Positions 34,924-44,024 of a stretch of 64,000 bases of DNA are shown in pieces. This DNA is from Halobacillus kuroshimensis DSM 18393. GTDB lineage: Bacteria > Bacillota > Bacilli > Bacillales > Halobacillaceae. The position numbers and the translations under genes are program-made. The notes below the pieces were generated by a model. The model was given only the letters and a program-made list of their open reading frames with translations. It was not told the DNA's origin and did no database searches. The stretch is from the NCBI RefSeq assembly GCF_000425705.1, contig NZ_AUDY01000010.1:62001-126000 (forward strand), given 5' to 3'. Every line of letters starts with the position of its first letter. Position 1 is the stretch's first letter.

Positions 34924-35298
34924 GTGAAAGCATTTATTTCCAGGTATCTCAACACTCATTCCGAAACCAGTGAACAGCATAAGGACACGGCCCTTATCAC
35001 ACACTATTACAAAGCCAAGCATGATGAGGTTTTCCGCGCCGTGGAAGAAATGTTCCCTTCACCTTCTGAAATCAAAGCCGTCTCCAGGGAGCGCGGAGAA
35101 CTGACGATCACTTATAAAGGAAAACGGCGGGCCTTTGTTGTCGCAACAATCATTATGGTCCGTCCGTTCCGCACGGCCGTGGACTTTTCGGTCACCACTG
35201 ATTCAGGAGGCCCTGTGGATTTCGGCTACAGCCGTAACCTGATCGTGCAGTTCTATGAACAGCTGGACCGGCAGTTTACAGCTGTGGATCCCGGATGA
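34924..35298 (+). CDS. Uncharacterised cytosolic protein upstream of nrdR
   Basis: 124 residues from GTG behind AAGGAGTC. No signal peptide or membrane helix. A helical N-terminus (MKAFISRYLNTHSETS) leads into an alpha/beta part with HYYKAKHDEVFRAVEEMFPSP, a beta pair ELTITYKGKRRAFVVATIIM and a terminal FGYSRNLIVQFYEQLD. The pattern resembles a small START/SRPBCC-like fold, but I would not assign a function. The nrdR gene follows after 39 bases, so they may be co-transcribed. Confidence 0.75.
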   Translation: MKAFISRYLNTHSETSEQHKDTALITHYYKAKHDEVFRAVEEMFPSPSEIKAVSRERGELTITYKGKRRAFVVATIIMVRPFRTAVDFSVTTDSGGPVDFGYSRNLIVQFYEQLDRQFTAVDPG

Positions 35299-35337
35299 TT
35301 GGATGATGAAACGAAGACGATGTGGAGTTGATCAAAG

Positions 35338-35802
35338 GTGAAGTGTCCAAACTGTCACTACAAAAGCACGAAGGTGCTTGATTCAAGACCAATAGAGGAA
35401 GGTCAGACAATCAGAAGACGGAGAGAGTGTGAACAGTGCGGCTTTCGTTTTACAACGTTTGAGCGGATTGAAGAGGTCCCTCTGATTGTCGTGAAAAAAG
35501 AGGGAACGCGGGAGGAATTCAGCAGGGAAAAGCTGATGCGGGGATTGATCAGAGCCTGTGAAAAGCGTCCGGTTGAAGTGGAAAAGCTTGAAGCCGTTAC
35601 GCTCGATATTGAAAAGGAACTGAGGAACCGCGGCGTTTCAGAAGTGCTGAGTGAGGATATCGGCGAAATGGTCATGGGCCGTCTCTCCGAAGTTGATGAA
35701 GTGGCCTACGTCCGGTTTGCGTCCGTTTACCGCCAGTTTAAGGATATAAACGTATTTATTGACGAATTGAAGGAATTAATTAAAGATGATCATGACGAAT
35801 GA
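35338..35802 (+). CDS. nrdR: Transcriptional repressor NrdR
   Basis: 154 residues from GTG at 35338 with GGAG upstream. The N-terminal zinc ribbon (CPNC near residue 3, CEQC near 31) and the ATP-cone domain (~48-140, [19 protein letters not shown]) define NrdR. With bound nucleotide it represses ribonucleotide reductase genes. No nrd genes or NrdR boxes are visible in this window. The stop codon lies in the left arm of the terminator. Confidence 0.97.
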   Translation: MKCPNCHYKSTKVLDSRPIEEGQTIRRRRECEQCGFRFTTFERIEEVPLIVVKKEGTREEFSREKLMRGLIRACEKRPVEVEKLEAVTLDIEKELRNRGVSEVLSEDIGEMVMGRLSEVDEVAYVRFASVYRQFKDINVFIDELKELIKDDHDE

Positions 35803-35828
35803 GCCTGAGCCGGCTCATTTTCTTTTTC
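35798..35828 (+). terminator. Terminator overlapping the nrdR stop
   Basis: AATGAGCC / GGCTCATT, loop TGAGCC, then TTCTTTTT. The left arm contains the nrdR TGA. Confidence 0.82.
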
Positions 35829-35860
35829 ATAGATTTGGATGAACGAAGGAGGTGTAGACG

Positions 35861-37213
35861 ATGAATCAATCCATTGGCAGACTGCTGCCTGTAGACGGTT
35901 TTAAAATCAGGAACGGCGGAGAAATGCCTCGAAATTTTCATCGTTCGTTATCCCATCTATACCAGCCGATTGTAGGACGTCTGGCTGTATCTCTCTACCA
36001 TTTACTGCTTTCTGAAGCCGATCTTGCGGATCAGGATACGGTTCAGACCCACCATTCATTGATGGCTTACCTTTCCGCTCCTCTGGATAAAATTTATCAA
36101 GCCAGAGGGAGGCTGGAGGCTCTTGGGTTGCTGAGAACGTATCGTTCGAACGAAGAGAGCGACCAGACTGTCTATATTTATGCGGTTCACCCCCCTTTTA
36201 CGCCGGAGGAATTTTTCCAGGATGACATGCTCGCGCTTCTCTTGACCCATGAATTGGGTCAGGACAAGTATGAACAGGTGAAAAGCCGGTTTGTTAAGCC
36301 TGAGCCTTCGGTGGAAGGATACGAAGAAATCACGGCTTCTTTTGACGAAGTGTTTCATCATAAAATGATGGAGTCTGTGCAGAGGGAAACCGAAGTGATT
36401 GCGGAGCAGAAGCGTTTTCAGGAATACCGCGGCCCCCGAACCTCGGAAAGCCGCGTCGATTTCACCTGGCTCCGCCAAGCGCTTCAAAAGAGAATGTATC
36501 CAAGTGAACGGATCTTGACGGGACGGAATAAGAAACTGATCATACAGCTGGCGACGTTGTATGATTTGTCCAACGTTGAATTGGAAAAAGCGGTGACATG
36601 GGCCATAGATGAAAATCACTGCTTAGTCGAGGAAGAGTTTAAGGCTGCATGTCACGACTTTATGAAAGAAGAAAAAAATGTACAGCCCGCCTCTGTCGAT
36701 GATCGTGAGAAGTGGGCGTCCATGGAAAAAGAGACGACAGGATCCAAGGAAGACCAGTTTATTGAAATGCTCGAGCAGATATCCCCGAGGGAGCTGCTTG
36801 AGGATTTATCCAACGGCAACCGTGCATCGGAACAGGATTTGAAGCTGATCCGGGATGTCATGACCGAACAAGGCATCACAGCCGGGGTTATGAACGTGCT
36901 TGTCCATTATGTGATGTTGAAAACGGATATGAAATTGTCGAAATCCTACATGGAGAAAATCGCCAGCCACTGGGCGCGTAAAAACGTGACCACCGTGCGC
37001 CAGGCCATGAATCTGGCCAAGGCAGAGCATCAGAAATACCAGCAGTGGGGCCGTCAGAAAACACAGAAACGGACCTCCCAAAAAGACGAAGTCATTCCTG
37101 TCTGGTTTAATAAACAGGAAGAGAAGCAGCATGCCGCAGCGTCTGCTGAGCCTCAGGTCGATAAAGAAGATATCGCAGCCAGAATCGCGAGGCTGACCAA
37201 TAGAGGAAACTAG
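35861..37213 (+). CDS. dnaB: Replication initiation and membrane attachment protein DnaB
   Basis: 450 residues, ATG behind AAGGAGG. This is the Firmicute DnaB (not the helicase), with two DnaD-like domains: an N-terminal winged-helix part (~20-150, SLSHLYQPIVGRLAVSLYHLL) and a C-terminal helical DnaD/DnaB domain (~285-400, ELLEDLSNGNRASEQDLK). It loads the replicative helicase with DnaD and DnaI at the origin. The Lys/Arg-rich tail is usual. dnaI follows after 17 bases. Confidence 0.94.
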   Translation: MNQSIGRLLPVDGFKIRNGGEMPRNFHRSLSHLYQPIVGRLAVSLYHLLLSEADLADQDTVQTHHSLMAYLSAPLDKIYQARGRLEALGLLRTYRSNEESDQTVYIYAVHPPFTPEEFFQDDMLALLLTHELGQDKYEQVKSRFVKPEPSVEGYEEITASFDEVFHHKMMESVQRETEVIAEQKRFQEYRGPRTSESRVDFTWLRQALQKRMYPSERILTGRNKKLIIQLATLYDLSNVELEKAVTWAIDENHCLVEEEFKAACHDFMKEEKNVQPASVDDREKWASMEKETTGSKEDQFIEMLEQISPRELLEDLSNGNRASEQDLKLIRDVMTEQGITAGVMNVLVHYVMLKTDMKLSKSYMEKIASHWARKNVTTVRQAMNLAKAEHQKYQQWGRQKTQKRTSQKDEVIPVWFNKQEEKQHAAASAEPQVDKEDIAARIARLTNRGN

Positions 37214-37230
37214 AGTAAGGGGTGAATGGA

Positions 37231-38163
37231 ATGGAGCCCATTCAGCAATCGTTGAAAAAATGGATGAAAGAGAACAAGCAGTTTCAGCAGCGCTACAATC
37301 ATATGAAAGCGGAAGTCCTGGACTCTGCTGAAGTCCAGCGTCTGATGCAGGAAAATGAAGGCCTGGATGAAAAAGCGGTGGAGAAACACTTGATCAAGCT
37401 TTATGAATACAGGACCCAATCGAAAAACTGCGAAAAATGTCCGTCGAGGGAGGCGTGTATCAACATCCTGCCCGGATACGTTCCATCGCTGGAAGTGGAA
37501 GGGACCGACATCAAGCTGATTTATGATAAATGCAGACGCCAGCGTTCACAGGAGCAGCAGTCGTATCAGAAGTCATTGGTAAGCAGCCTTCATATGCCTA
37601 GAGAAATTCTGGAAGCATCGCTGGAACGAATGGATCTGGAAGACCCCGACCGCGGAGGGGCGGTAGCGAAAACCGTCCAGTACATTGAAACTCTCAGGGA
37701 TGAGCTTCCTGCAAAAGGATTGTATTTCCATGGACCGTTCGGTGTGGGGAAAACGTATTTCCTCGGGGCGGTCGCCAATGCTCTCAGTGACAAGCAGATC
37801 CCATCGATGATTATTTATATGCCTGAATTTGTAAGGGAAATGAAATCATCCATCAAAGATGATTCCCTCAATGACAAAATCACCGCCTTTAAAGAAACGC
37901 CGGTGTTAATGCTGGACGATATCGGAGCAGAGTCCCAGTCGGCCTGGTTCAGGGATGAGATATTAGGCAGTATCCTGCACTATCGGATGATGGAGCGTCT
38001 GCCTGTCTTTTTCACCTCCAACTATACGCTGAATGAGCTTGAAAAAGTGTTGATGACAAGCAGCCGCGGCGATGTGGAACAGGTGAAAGCCAAGCGGATT
38101 ACCGAACGGATCAAACAGCTGAGTGAAACGGTTTATGTCGGCGGTCAGAACAGGCGTTCATAA
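37231..38163 (+). CDS. dnaI: Primosomal helicase loader DnaI
   Basis: 310 residues. ATG at 37231 is six bases after AAGGGGTG, so the GTG at 37222 is inside the ribosome binding site. The N-terminal helicase-binding domain has a zinc site (CEKC, CINI, YDKC). The AAA+ core shows Walker A GPFGVGKTYF (~170), Walker B VLMLDDIGAE (~230) and FFTSNYTLNEL (~268). It loads the hexameric replicative helicase onto single-stranded DNA. Operon with dnaB. Confidence 0.95.
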   Translation: MEPIQQSLKKWMKENKQFQQRYNHMKAEVLDSAEVQRLMQENEGLDEKAVEKHLIKLYEYRTQSKNCEKCPSREACINILPGYVPSLEVEGTDIKLIYDKCRRQRSQEQQSYQKSLVSSLHMPREILEASLERMDLEDPDRGGAVAKTVQYIETLRDELPAKGLYFHGPFGVGKTYFLGAVANALSDKQIPSMIIYMPEFVREMKSSIKDDSLNDKITAFKETPVLMLDDIGAESQSAWFRDEILGSILHYRMMERLPVFFTSNYTLNELEKVLMTSSRGDVEQVKAKRITERIKQLSETVYVGGQNRRS

Positions 38164-38256
38164 ATCTTTGTGAACAAGAAGGTCAGTGACATGATTTACC
38201 TATCCCTTTCATAAATATAACAATGAAAAGACGAGCCGGTCTTGATGATATTTTCT

Positions 38257-38273
38257 ATGCTTCCAGGAAGCAT
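38257..38273 (+). other. 17-base palindrome upstream of ytxC
   Basis: ATGCTTCC-A-GGAAGCAT: perfect 8-base arms around one base, 46 bases before the ytxC start. The one-base centre makes a DNA operator more likely than an RNA hairpin. No regulator is evident. Confidence 0.4.
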
Positions 38274-38318
38274 TGATGATAGACATAGGATGGAAAGTCG
38301 GGATGAGGGGGAATTCTG

Positions 38319-39128
38319 GTGTTTGACTTATCTTTTTCCAAGCGTCTGGAAGCCGAAACGTTTTATAATGCCATCGTTTCCGAGCAGAAGCTGTGGGTTT
38401 ATGAGGAGAGCGGAAAACGTTTTTCTGTCAAATTGATGCATGCTTCCTCAAGGGAGTCTGCCTATGTGGATGTCGTGCGTGCGCTGCACCATGTTGTCAG
38501 GAAAAGGAAAATCCCTGCCTGGATGGAAGGAGTCCTCCGGTTCTCCTATCACTTCGAGGATGCCGATGAAATTCAGCGCATTCTTGAGATTGAGCAGGAC
38601 TTTGACTCCCATCCTCCAGCAGGTCTGCGGCTTCCGCCCATTCACCACTACATCAAGTCTTTTATACAGGAGTACGTGCATGTAAGGGATACCGTCCTGT
38701 TTGATGACTTGAGTGCCGGCTGTCTGGCGCATGTCCACAGATGCCTTACGGATTATACAGGCAAGGTCATTGATGAGTATAAGCAGGAGGAATCGTATCA
38801 GCTGCTGGTCGATTCATGGCGTCACCGTGTTCATCATCAGGATACGGGAGTGCAGCTTCTTCATATTCTCGATGACCGTGGACTGACTTACTTCCACGAT
38901 GAAGGCAATCCGCTGAGTGATTCGGAGACGCGTCTCTACCAAAAGCAGTACCCGGATGAAGCCGTGTCTGATCTTCCTCTTGAATGGCCGGTCACGCCGG
39001 CGCTCGTCCATGCCCCTGAGGAAATCATCATTTACTCCGATCAGGCGGAGAATTCCAACTTGGAACTGCTGATGAATATCTTTGAGGAAAAGGCTGTCTG
39101 GAAGCCCAAATCGCAATTTCCTTTTTAA
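38319..39128 (+). CDS. ytxC: Sporulation protein YtxC
   Basis: 269 residues from GTG at 38319 behind GAGGGGG. No clear signal peptide or membrane helices; the C-terminal half has the YtxC pattern (SYQLLVDSWRHRVHHQDTGVQLLHI style helix, then DRGLTYFHDEGNPLS). It is placed between dnaI and thrS exactly as in B. subtilis. The family is linked to sporulation but has no known biochemical activity. A 17-base palindrome lies upstream. Confidence 0.83.
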   Translation: MFDLSFSKRLEAETFYNAIVSEQKLWVYEESGKRFSVKLMHASSRESAYVDVVRALHHVVRKRKIPAWMEGVLRFSYHFEDADEIQRILEIEQDFDSHPPAGLRLPPIHHYIKSFIQEYVHVRDTVLFDDLSAGCLAHVHRCLTDYTGKVIDEYKQEESYQLLVDSWRHRVHHQDTGVQLLHILDDRGLTYFHDEGNPLSDSETRLYQKQYPDEAVSDLPLEWPVTPALVHAPEEIIIYSDQAENSNLELLMNIFEEKAVWKPKSQFPF

Positions 39129-39133
39129 AGCCC

Positions 39134-39162
39134 TTGATTTCCTTTTCGCAAATGGATATAAT
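39134..39162 (+). promoter_or_regulatory. SigmaA promoter of thrS
   Basis: TTGATT, 17 bases, TATAAT. Predicted start near 39,169. Confidence 0.8.
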
Positions 39163-39168
39163 ACGTAC

Positions 39169-39435
39169 ATATTAAATCAATGGCTTTGATAAGGATACGA
39201 ACGGAAAGTGGCGTATGATCAGAGAGAGGAGTCATCGGCTGGAAGCTCCTTCTTAACGGCTTATCGTTTACCACCTTGGAGCCCTGTCTGTGAAATGATT
39301 CAGAGTAATGGACAGCGACTGATCCGCGTTAAGGATATTGAAGCCGCAGCCTTGCGAGGATGCGGGAACCTGGGTGGAACCACGAGAGACAACGCTCGTC
39401 CCTTAGCACTATGCTGAGGGATGGGCGTTTTTTTA
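39169..39435 (+). ncRNA. T-box riboswitch (Thr, ACC specifier) controlling thrS
   Basis: The leader between ytxC and thrS (39129-39462) is a T-box element. The T-box sequence GGGTGGAACCACG is at 39372-39384. An 18-bp terminator stem follows (39391-39408 / 39412-39429, three or four G-U pairs) with a T-run. The specifier codon is ACC at 39270-39272, by alignment with the pheS leader, where TTC takes the same place before a TGGAGC motif. Uncharged tRNA-Thr would stabilise the antiterminator and allow thrS expression. Confidence 0.93.
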
Positions 39436-39462
39436 TATTTATTTAGAAAAGGAGTGTTACAC

Positions 39463-41409
39463 ATGGCGGATGCGATTCAAATCAAGTTCCCAGACGGAAA
39501 CATCAAGGAGTTTGAGAGAGGGATCACAGGGGAAGACGTCGCTAAATCGATTTCTTCAGGCTTGAAAAAGCAGGCCCTGGCCATAAAGCTGGACGGCGAA
39601 CCTTACGACCTGAGACGTCCGATTGAACAGGATGGGGAAATTGAGATTCTTACCTATAAAAATCCGGAAGGCTTGGAAGTGGTGCGCCACTCTACAGCCC
39701 ACCTGATGGCACAGGCCGTTAAACGCCTTTATGGAAACGTCAAACTTGGCGTTGGTCCGGTCATTGAAAATGGATTTTATTATGATATCGATATGGAGGA
39801 ATCCCTGACACCGGAAGATCTTCCGAAAATCGAAAAAGAAATGCAGAAGATTGTAGATGAAAACCACGAAATTGAACGCATAGAGCTTTCAAGGGAGGAA
39901 GCGATCGAAAAGTATAAGGAAATCGGCGATGAGCTGAAGCTTGAACTGATCGAAGCCATCCCTGAAGGCGAACAGGTGACGATTTATAAGCAGGGGGAAT
40001 TCTTTGATCTCTGCCGCGGCGTCCACGTTCCACAGACAAGTAAAATCAAAGTCTTCAAGCTGTTGAGCATTTCCGGTGCCTACTGGAGAGGGGACAGCGA
40101 CAATCAAATGCTTCAACGTATCTACGGAACGGCCTTTGAGAAAAAAGCCCATCTGGATGAATACCTTCAGATGCTTGAAGAAGCGAAGGAACGCGATCAC
40201 CGTAAACTCGGTAAGGAACTGGAGATCTTTACGATCAACCAGAAGGTCGGTCAGGGACTTCCGATGTGGCTGCCAAAAGGTTCGACCATCCGTCGTACAA
40301 TTGAGCGCTACATTGTAGATACAGAAGAGCGCCTGGGATACGATCACGTGTATACACCTGTTTTGGGAAGTGTTGACCTGTACAAAACAAGCGGACACTG
40401 GGATCACTATCAGGATGATATGTTCCCGACAATGGAAATGGACAACGAAGACCTTGTTCTTCGACCGATGAACTGCCCGCACCATATGATGGTCTATAAA
40501 AACCAGATGCACAGCTACCGGAACCTGCCTGTCCGTATTGCTGAACTGGGTACGATGCACCGCTATGAAATGTCCGGAGCTCTTGCCGGCCTGCAGCGTG
40601 TGCGTGCCATGACATTGAATGATGCGCATATTTTTGCCCGCCCGGATCAGCTGAAAGATGAATTCAAGCGTGTTGTCCGTCTCGTTCAGGAAGTGTACCG
40701 CGATTTCGGTATTAACGATTACTACTTCCGTCTGTCCTACCGTGACCCAGAGGATAAGGAAAAGTACATCGACAATGATGCCATGTGGGATAAAGCGCAG
40801 GGGATGCTGAAAGAAACGATGGAAGACATGAAACTGGAGTATGTGGAAGCCGAAGGAGAAGCTGCTTTCTACGGTCCGAAACTGGATGTTCAAGTGAAAA
40901 CGGCGCTTGGTAAGGACGAAACGCTTTCGACTGTCCAGCTGGACTTCCACCTTCCAGAACGCTTTGATCTGACATACGTTGGGGAGGATGGAGCCGATCA
41001 CCGTCCGGTCGTTATTCACCGTGGGGTCGTGTCGACAATGGAACGTTTTGTTGCCTTCCTTATTGAAGAATACAAAGGTGTCTTCCCGACATGGCTTGCC
41101 CCTGTCCAGGCGAAAATTATTCCAGTATCTGCAGACGTCCATCTGGACTATGCGAAAAAACTGGAAGATGAACTTCGTGAAGCTGGTGTGCGTGTCGAAG
41201 TGGATGAGCGGAATGAAAAAATCGGTTATAAGATCCGTGAAGCACAGATGCAGAAAATCCCGTTCCAGCTTGTCGTTGGAGATAAGGAAATCGAAGACCA
41301 TGCTGTAAACGTCCGTCGCTACGGAGAACAGGATTCTGCTACAAAGTCCGTAGACACGTTCAAGTCTGAAATCAAAAATGAAATTGATCAGAAGCTTCTG
41401 AGAAAGTAA
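39463..41409 (+). CDS. thrS: Threonyl-tRNA synthetase
   Basis: 648 residues. ATG at 39463 follows AAAAGGAGTG; the longer frame would begin inside the T-box terminator. Domains: TGS (~1-65), the SAD editing domain (~70-225, with [12 protein letters not shown] and the Cys-containing [11 protein letters not shown]), the class II core (~245-540, with [12 protein letters not shown] and FYGPKLD) and the anticodon-binding domain (~545-648). It charges tRNA-Thr and edits Ser-tRNA-Thr. Confidence 0.98.
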   Translation: MADAIQIKFPDGNIKEFERGITGEDVAKSISSGLKKQALAIKLDGEPYDLRRPIEQDGEIEILTYKNPEGLEVVRHSTAHLMAQAVKRLYGNVKLGVGPVIENGFYYDIDMEESLTPEDLPKIEKEMQKIVDENHEIERIELSREEAIEKYKEIGDELKLELIEAIPEGEQVTIYKQGEFFDLCRGVHVPQTSKIKVFKLLSISGAYWRGDSDNQMLQRIYGTAFEKKAHLDEYLQMLEEAKERDHRKLGKELEIFTINQKVGQGLPMWLPKGSTIRRTIERYIVDTEERLGYDHVYTPVLGSVDLYKTSGHWDHYQDDMFPTMEMDNEDLVLRPMNCPHHMMVYKNQMHSYRNLPVRIAELGTMHRYEMSGALAGLQRVRAMTLNDAHIFARPDQLKDEFKRVVRLVQEVYRDFGINDYYFRLSYRDPEDKEKYIDNDAMWDKAQGMLKETMEDMKLEYVEAEGEAAFYGPKLDVQVKTALGKDETLSTVQLDFHLPERFDLTYVGEDGADHRPVVIHRGVVSTMERFVAFLIEEYKGVFPTWLAPVQAKIIPVSADVHLDYAKKLEDELREAGVRVEVDERNEKIGYKIREAQMQKIPFQLVVGDKEIEDHAVNVRRYGEQDSATKSVDTFKSEIKNEIDQKLLRK

Positions 41410-41434
41410 GCAGAAGAAGCGGAGACGATTTTGT

Positions 41435-41482
41435 AAACCCATACCAGGTTGGAGGAGTTTTCATCCTGGTATGGGTTTTTAT
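41435..41482 (+). terminator. Terminator after thrS
   Basis: Perfect 14-bp stem AAACCCATACCAGG / CCTGGTATGGGTTT with a 16-base loop, then TT. The ~150 bases from here to the L20 promoter hold nothing else I can identify. Confidence 0.93.
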
Positions 41483-41631
41483 CATTTTATCTCGTTTTGT
41501 TTTCACGCCGAGTACCTCCGGGCAGACGCCGGATCTTCTTCCTCCAGGTATTGGTTTGCAGGAAAAGGATTGATTTTTATCTGGATTTCGATTATCCTTG
41601 ATTAGGTAGTCAGACAAACAACATTTGATTG

Positions 41632-41660
41632 TTGACATGCATCATCAGGCATGCTATTAT
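41632..41660 (+). promoter_or_regulatory. SigmaA promoter of infC-rpmI-rplT
   Basis: Consensus TTGACA, 17 bases, TATTAT. Predicted start near 41,667. Confidence 0.87.
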
Positions 41661-41666
41661 TGTTTA

Positions 41667-41810
41667 GGTAACTGAATGAACGGATCTAGAGACAAGTAGG
41701 AGCACCCGCTTCTCACCTGATCGACGCTGATAAAGCAGTTGGCAGGTCACTAATTCCTTAAATGTTAGGATACGTGTGGGTGCAGAATGTGTACCGACAC
41801 TTTTTTTATT
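41667..41810 (+). ncRNA. L20 leader (ribosomal protein autoregulation)
   Basis: The leader carries AGGAGCACCCGCTTCTCACC (41698-41717), typical of the Bacillus L20 leader, and ends in a terminator hairpin built from GTGT-G-GGT (41774-41781) and ACC-G-ACAC (41793-41800) followed by seven T. The terminator's left arm also lies in GGGTGC (41778-41783), which can pair instead with GCACCC (41702-41707). This gives the expected competing antiterminator. L20 protein would favour termination. Confidence 0.85.
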
Positions 41811-41878
41811 TTCAGCAGGAATCTTGTCGATGACAGATCTCATATAAGTTTTCTAAAACTAGTTGGAGGTGGCTCGAT

Positions 41879-42397
41879 ATTAGCAAGGATAACATGAACG
41901 TTAATGAAAAAATCCGTGCCCGTGAAGTCCGTCTGATCGACGTAAATGGTGAGCAGCTTGGAGTTAAATCCCGTAACGAAGCGCTTGATATTGCAGCAAA
42001 TGCAAATCTTGATCTTGTTATGGTGGCCCCAAATGCGAAGCCTCCGGTTTGCCGAGTGATGGACTACGGAAAATATCGTTTCGAGCAGCAGAAGAAAGAC
42101 AAAGAAGCTCGTAAGAAACAAACCGTCATCAAAGTGAAGGAAGTGCGTCTCAGCCCAGGGATTGAAGACCACGACTTTAACACAAAACTTCGTAACGCAC
42201 GCAAGTTCTTGTCTAAAGGTGACAAAGTGAAAGCATCTGTCCGTTTCCGCGGACGTGCCATCACACACAAAGAACTAGGGCAGAAAGTACTCGAACGCCT
42301 GGCTGAAGAGTGCAAAGATGTCGCCCAAGTTGAGACCAAGCCTAAAATGGAAGGTCGCAGCATGTTCTTAATGCTTGCTCCTCTGAGCGAGAAGTAA
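41879..42397 (+). CDS. infC: Translation initiation factor IF-3 with ATT start
   Basis: 172 residues. Family alignment (Bacillus IF-3 begins ISKD) and GGAGGTG seven bases upstream place the start at ATT 41879, not at the ATG 15 bases later. Motifs: [14 protein letters not shown], the linker [13 protein letters not shown] and the C-domain [22 protein letters not shown]-3 discriminates against non-canonical starts, so its own ATT start is a known autoregulatory device. First gene of the L20-controlled operon. Confidence 0.95.
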   Translation: MSKDNMNVNEKIRAREVRLIDVNGEQLGVKSRNEALDIAANANLDLVMVAPNAKPPVCRVMDYGKYRFEQQKKDKEARKKQTVIKVKEVRLSPGIEDHDFNTKLRNARKFLSKGDKVKASVRFRGRAITHKELGQKVLERLAEECKDVAQVETKPKMEGRSMFLMLAPLSEK

Positions 42398-42430
42398 GAC
42401 AAAGTATCAAGTTTAAAGGAGGAAATTCAC

Positions 42431-42628
42431 ATGCCAAAAATGAAGACCCACAAAGGTTCTCAAAAACGCTTCAAAAAAACTGGGACAGGTAAAGTGAAAC
42501 GTTCCCACGCTTTCACAAGCCACTTGTTCGCGAACAAATCAACTAAGCAAAAGCGTAAGCTTCGTAAAGAGGCACTGGTTTCTGCAGGAGACTACCGCCG
42601 TATCAAGCATATGCTTCCGAAAGACTAA
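42431..42628 (+). CDS. rpmI: Ribosomal protein bL35
   Basis: 65 residues, ATG behind AAAGGAGG. The basic sequence [20 protein letters not shown] is typical of bL35 of the large subunit. It lies between infC and rplT (33 and 30 bases gaps) in the standard order. Confidence 0.98.
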   Translation: MPKMKTHKGSQKRFKKTGTGKVKRSHAFTSHLFANKSTKQKRKLRKEALVSAGDYRRIKHMLPKD

Positions 42629-42658
42629 TAAAGACTGATTTAATTAGGAGGGATTACC

Positions 42659-43015
42659 ATGCCACGAGTAAAAGGTGGAACAGTGACACGTCAACGTCGT
42701 AACCGTGTCCTTAAACTAGCAAAAGGTTATTATGGTTCAAAACACGCACTATTTAAAACTGCTAAACAGCAGGTAATGAAATCAGGACAGTACGCTTACC
42801 GCGACCGTCGTCAGAAAAAGCGCGACTTCCGTCAGCTTTGGATCGCTCGTATCAACGCTGCAGCGCGTTTGAACGACATTTCCTACAGCCGTCTTATGCA
42901 CGGTCTTAAACTTGCGGGTATCGAAGTGAACCGTAAGATGCTAGCTGACCTTGCTGTCAATGACGCCCAAGGTTTCGCAAGTCTTGCAGAGCAAGCAAAA
43001 TCTGCTCTTAAGTAA
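42659..43015 (+). CDS. rplT: Ribosomal protein bL20
   Basis: 118 residues, ATG behind AGGAGGG. It has the long basic N-terminal helix ([20 protein letters not shown]) and the globular end with [16 protein letters not shown]. It is an early assembly protein of the 50S subunit, and through the 5' leader of infC the protein represses its own operon. A strong terminator follows. Confidence 0.98.
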   Translation: MPRVKGGTVTRQRRNRVLKLAKGYYGSKHALFKTAKQQVMKSGQYAYRDRRQKKRDFRQLWIARINAAARLNDISYSRLMHGLKLAGIEVNRKMLADLAVNDAQGFASLAEQAKSALK

Positions 43016-43024
43016 TTTTATGAG

Positions 43025-43064
43025 AAGAGCCATTTCCGTCCGGTTGGAAATGGCTCTTTTTTTA
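43025..43064 (+). terminator. Terminator after rplT
   Basis: 13-bp perfect stem AAGAGCCATTTCC / GGAAATGGCTCTT, then a run of T. Confidence 0.94.
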
Positions 43065-43100
43065 TACCCTGTTTGAATACATAAGGGGAGCGTGAAGGTG

Positions 43101-43373
43101 ATGATGTATGCAGGATTGTTTTATCTCGGAGTGAATATCTGGCTGTTTATCCTGATGGGAGTGGACAAGAAGAGGGCAAGAGAGCAGAAATGGAGAATAC
43201 CCGAAAAGCAGTTATGGCTGGCGGCTTTGCTGGGAGGCGCATTCGGAGGAGTGCTCGGGATGAAGGTGTTTCGTCATAAGACGAAGCATAAGTCGTTTAC
43301 CGTCGGTTTTCCATTACTCATAGCCGCGCATGGCGTATTGATCTGGTATTTGTACGTGCGGTTCTACACCTGA
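43101..43373 (+). CDS. ysdA: DUF1294 membrane protein (YsdA)
   Basis: About 90 residues; ATG at 43101 is a best guess, since GTG at 43092 and ATG at 43104 are also near the AAGGGGAG site. Helices at ~2-20 (YAGLFYLGVNIWLFILMG), ~38-55 and ~68-88 enclose a basic loop (DKKRAREQKWRIPEKQLWL) and GMKVFRHKTKHKSF. These are DUF1294 marks. YsdA follows rplT in B. subtilis. Function unknown. Confidence 0.85.
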   Translation: MMYAGLFYLGVNIWLFILMGVDKKRAREQKWRIPEKQLWLAALLGGAFGGVLGMKVFRHKTKHKSFTVGFPLLIAAHGVLIWYLYVRFYT

Positions 43374-43411
43374 GTATCTTGTCATAAGATGTAGGCAGGG
43401 AGGGGATTGAC

Positions 43412-43984
43412 GTGGGCGGGACAACGACAGCAGTGCTGGCATGGTTGGAACATCAGGAAGCCTGGGCGCCGCTCTTGTTTATCGGAATTCATCTGCTTCG
43501 GCCTTTTTTGTTTCTACCGGTCATGCTTGTCTGCATAACCGGAGGAGTATTGTTCGGACCGATTGCGGGAACCGCGTACTCGGTCATTGGGACGATGATA
43601 TCCAGCCTGTTGTTTTACCGGACGATCCGGATGGTGCCTTGGGTGATGAAAAGGATGGCGGGAATCAAGGAGCGATGGATGAAAAAACAGGCATCTCTGT
43701 CCGTCAAGCAGGTAGCAGTGCTGCGTCTTGTTCCTTTTATTCACTTTCACCTGTTGTCTTATTGTCTTATTGAAAGCAGCGCAGATTTTAAGGATTATGC
43801 GAAATCATCTTTATTTGCTAATTTTCCACTCGCCTTTATTTACACATCTGTCGGTCAGTGGGTCACGCTTTTTTCGCTGCCGATGATGGTCGCTTTTTCA
43901 GGCGCGCTTGTTGGTGTGAGTTTCATGATCCGGAAGAAAAGTGAAGTGTTTTTATGGAACGATTTCTTCCAGACGAATCCATAA
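43412..43984 (+). CDS. VTT-domain (DedA/TVP38-like) membrane protein
   Basis: 190 residues from GTG at 43412 behind GGGAGGGG. Four or five helices with the VTT core: LLRPFLFLPVMLVCITGGVLFGPIAGTAYS (two re-entrant-like segments) and LRLVPFIHFHLLSYCLIES. The TVP38/TMEM64 group is related to DedA lipid scramblase/flippase proteins. No precise role is visible. It lies next to ysdA and is convergent with ysdB; the convergent end has a strong terminator. Confidence 0.85.
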   Translation: MGGTTTAVLAWLEHQEAWAPLLFIGIHLLRPFLFLPVMLVCITGGVLFGPIAGTAYSVIGTMISSLLFYRTIRMVPWVMKRMAGIKERWMKKQASLSVKQVAVLRLVPFIHFHLLSYCLIESSADFKDYAKSSLFANFPLAFIYTSVGQWVTLFSLPMMVAFSGALVGVSFMIRKKSEVFLWNDFFQTNP

Positions 43985-43987
43985 AAG

Positions 43988-44024
43988 AACAACCCTCTGC
44001 AGCAAAGGGCAGAGGGTTGTTTTA
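43988..44024 (+). terminator. Bidirectional terminator between the VTT gene and ysdB
   Basis: Perfect 13-bp stem AACAACCCTCTGC / GCAGAGGGTTGTT, loop AGCAAAGG, then TTT. Located between convergent genes. Confidence 0.92.

Noticed and set aside
39208-39417. A 69-codon open frame in front of thrS.
   Set aside because: It lies wholly within the T-box leader, ends in the terminator stem, and has no ribosome binding site.
41483-41631. Possible feature between the thrS terminator and the L20 promoter.
   Set aside because: No open frame with a ribosome binding site and no clear structure, only short chance repeats.
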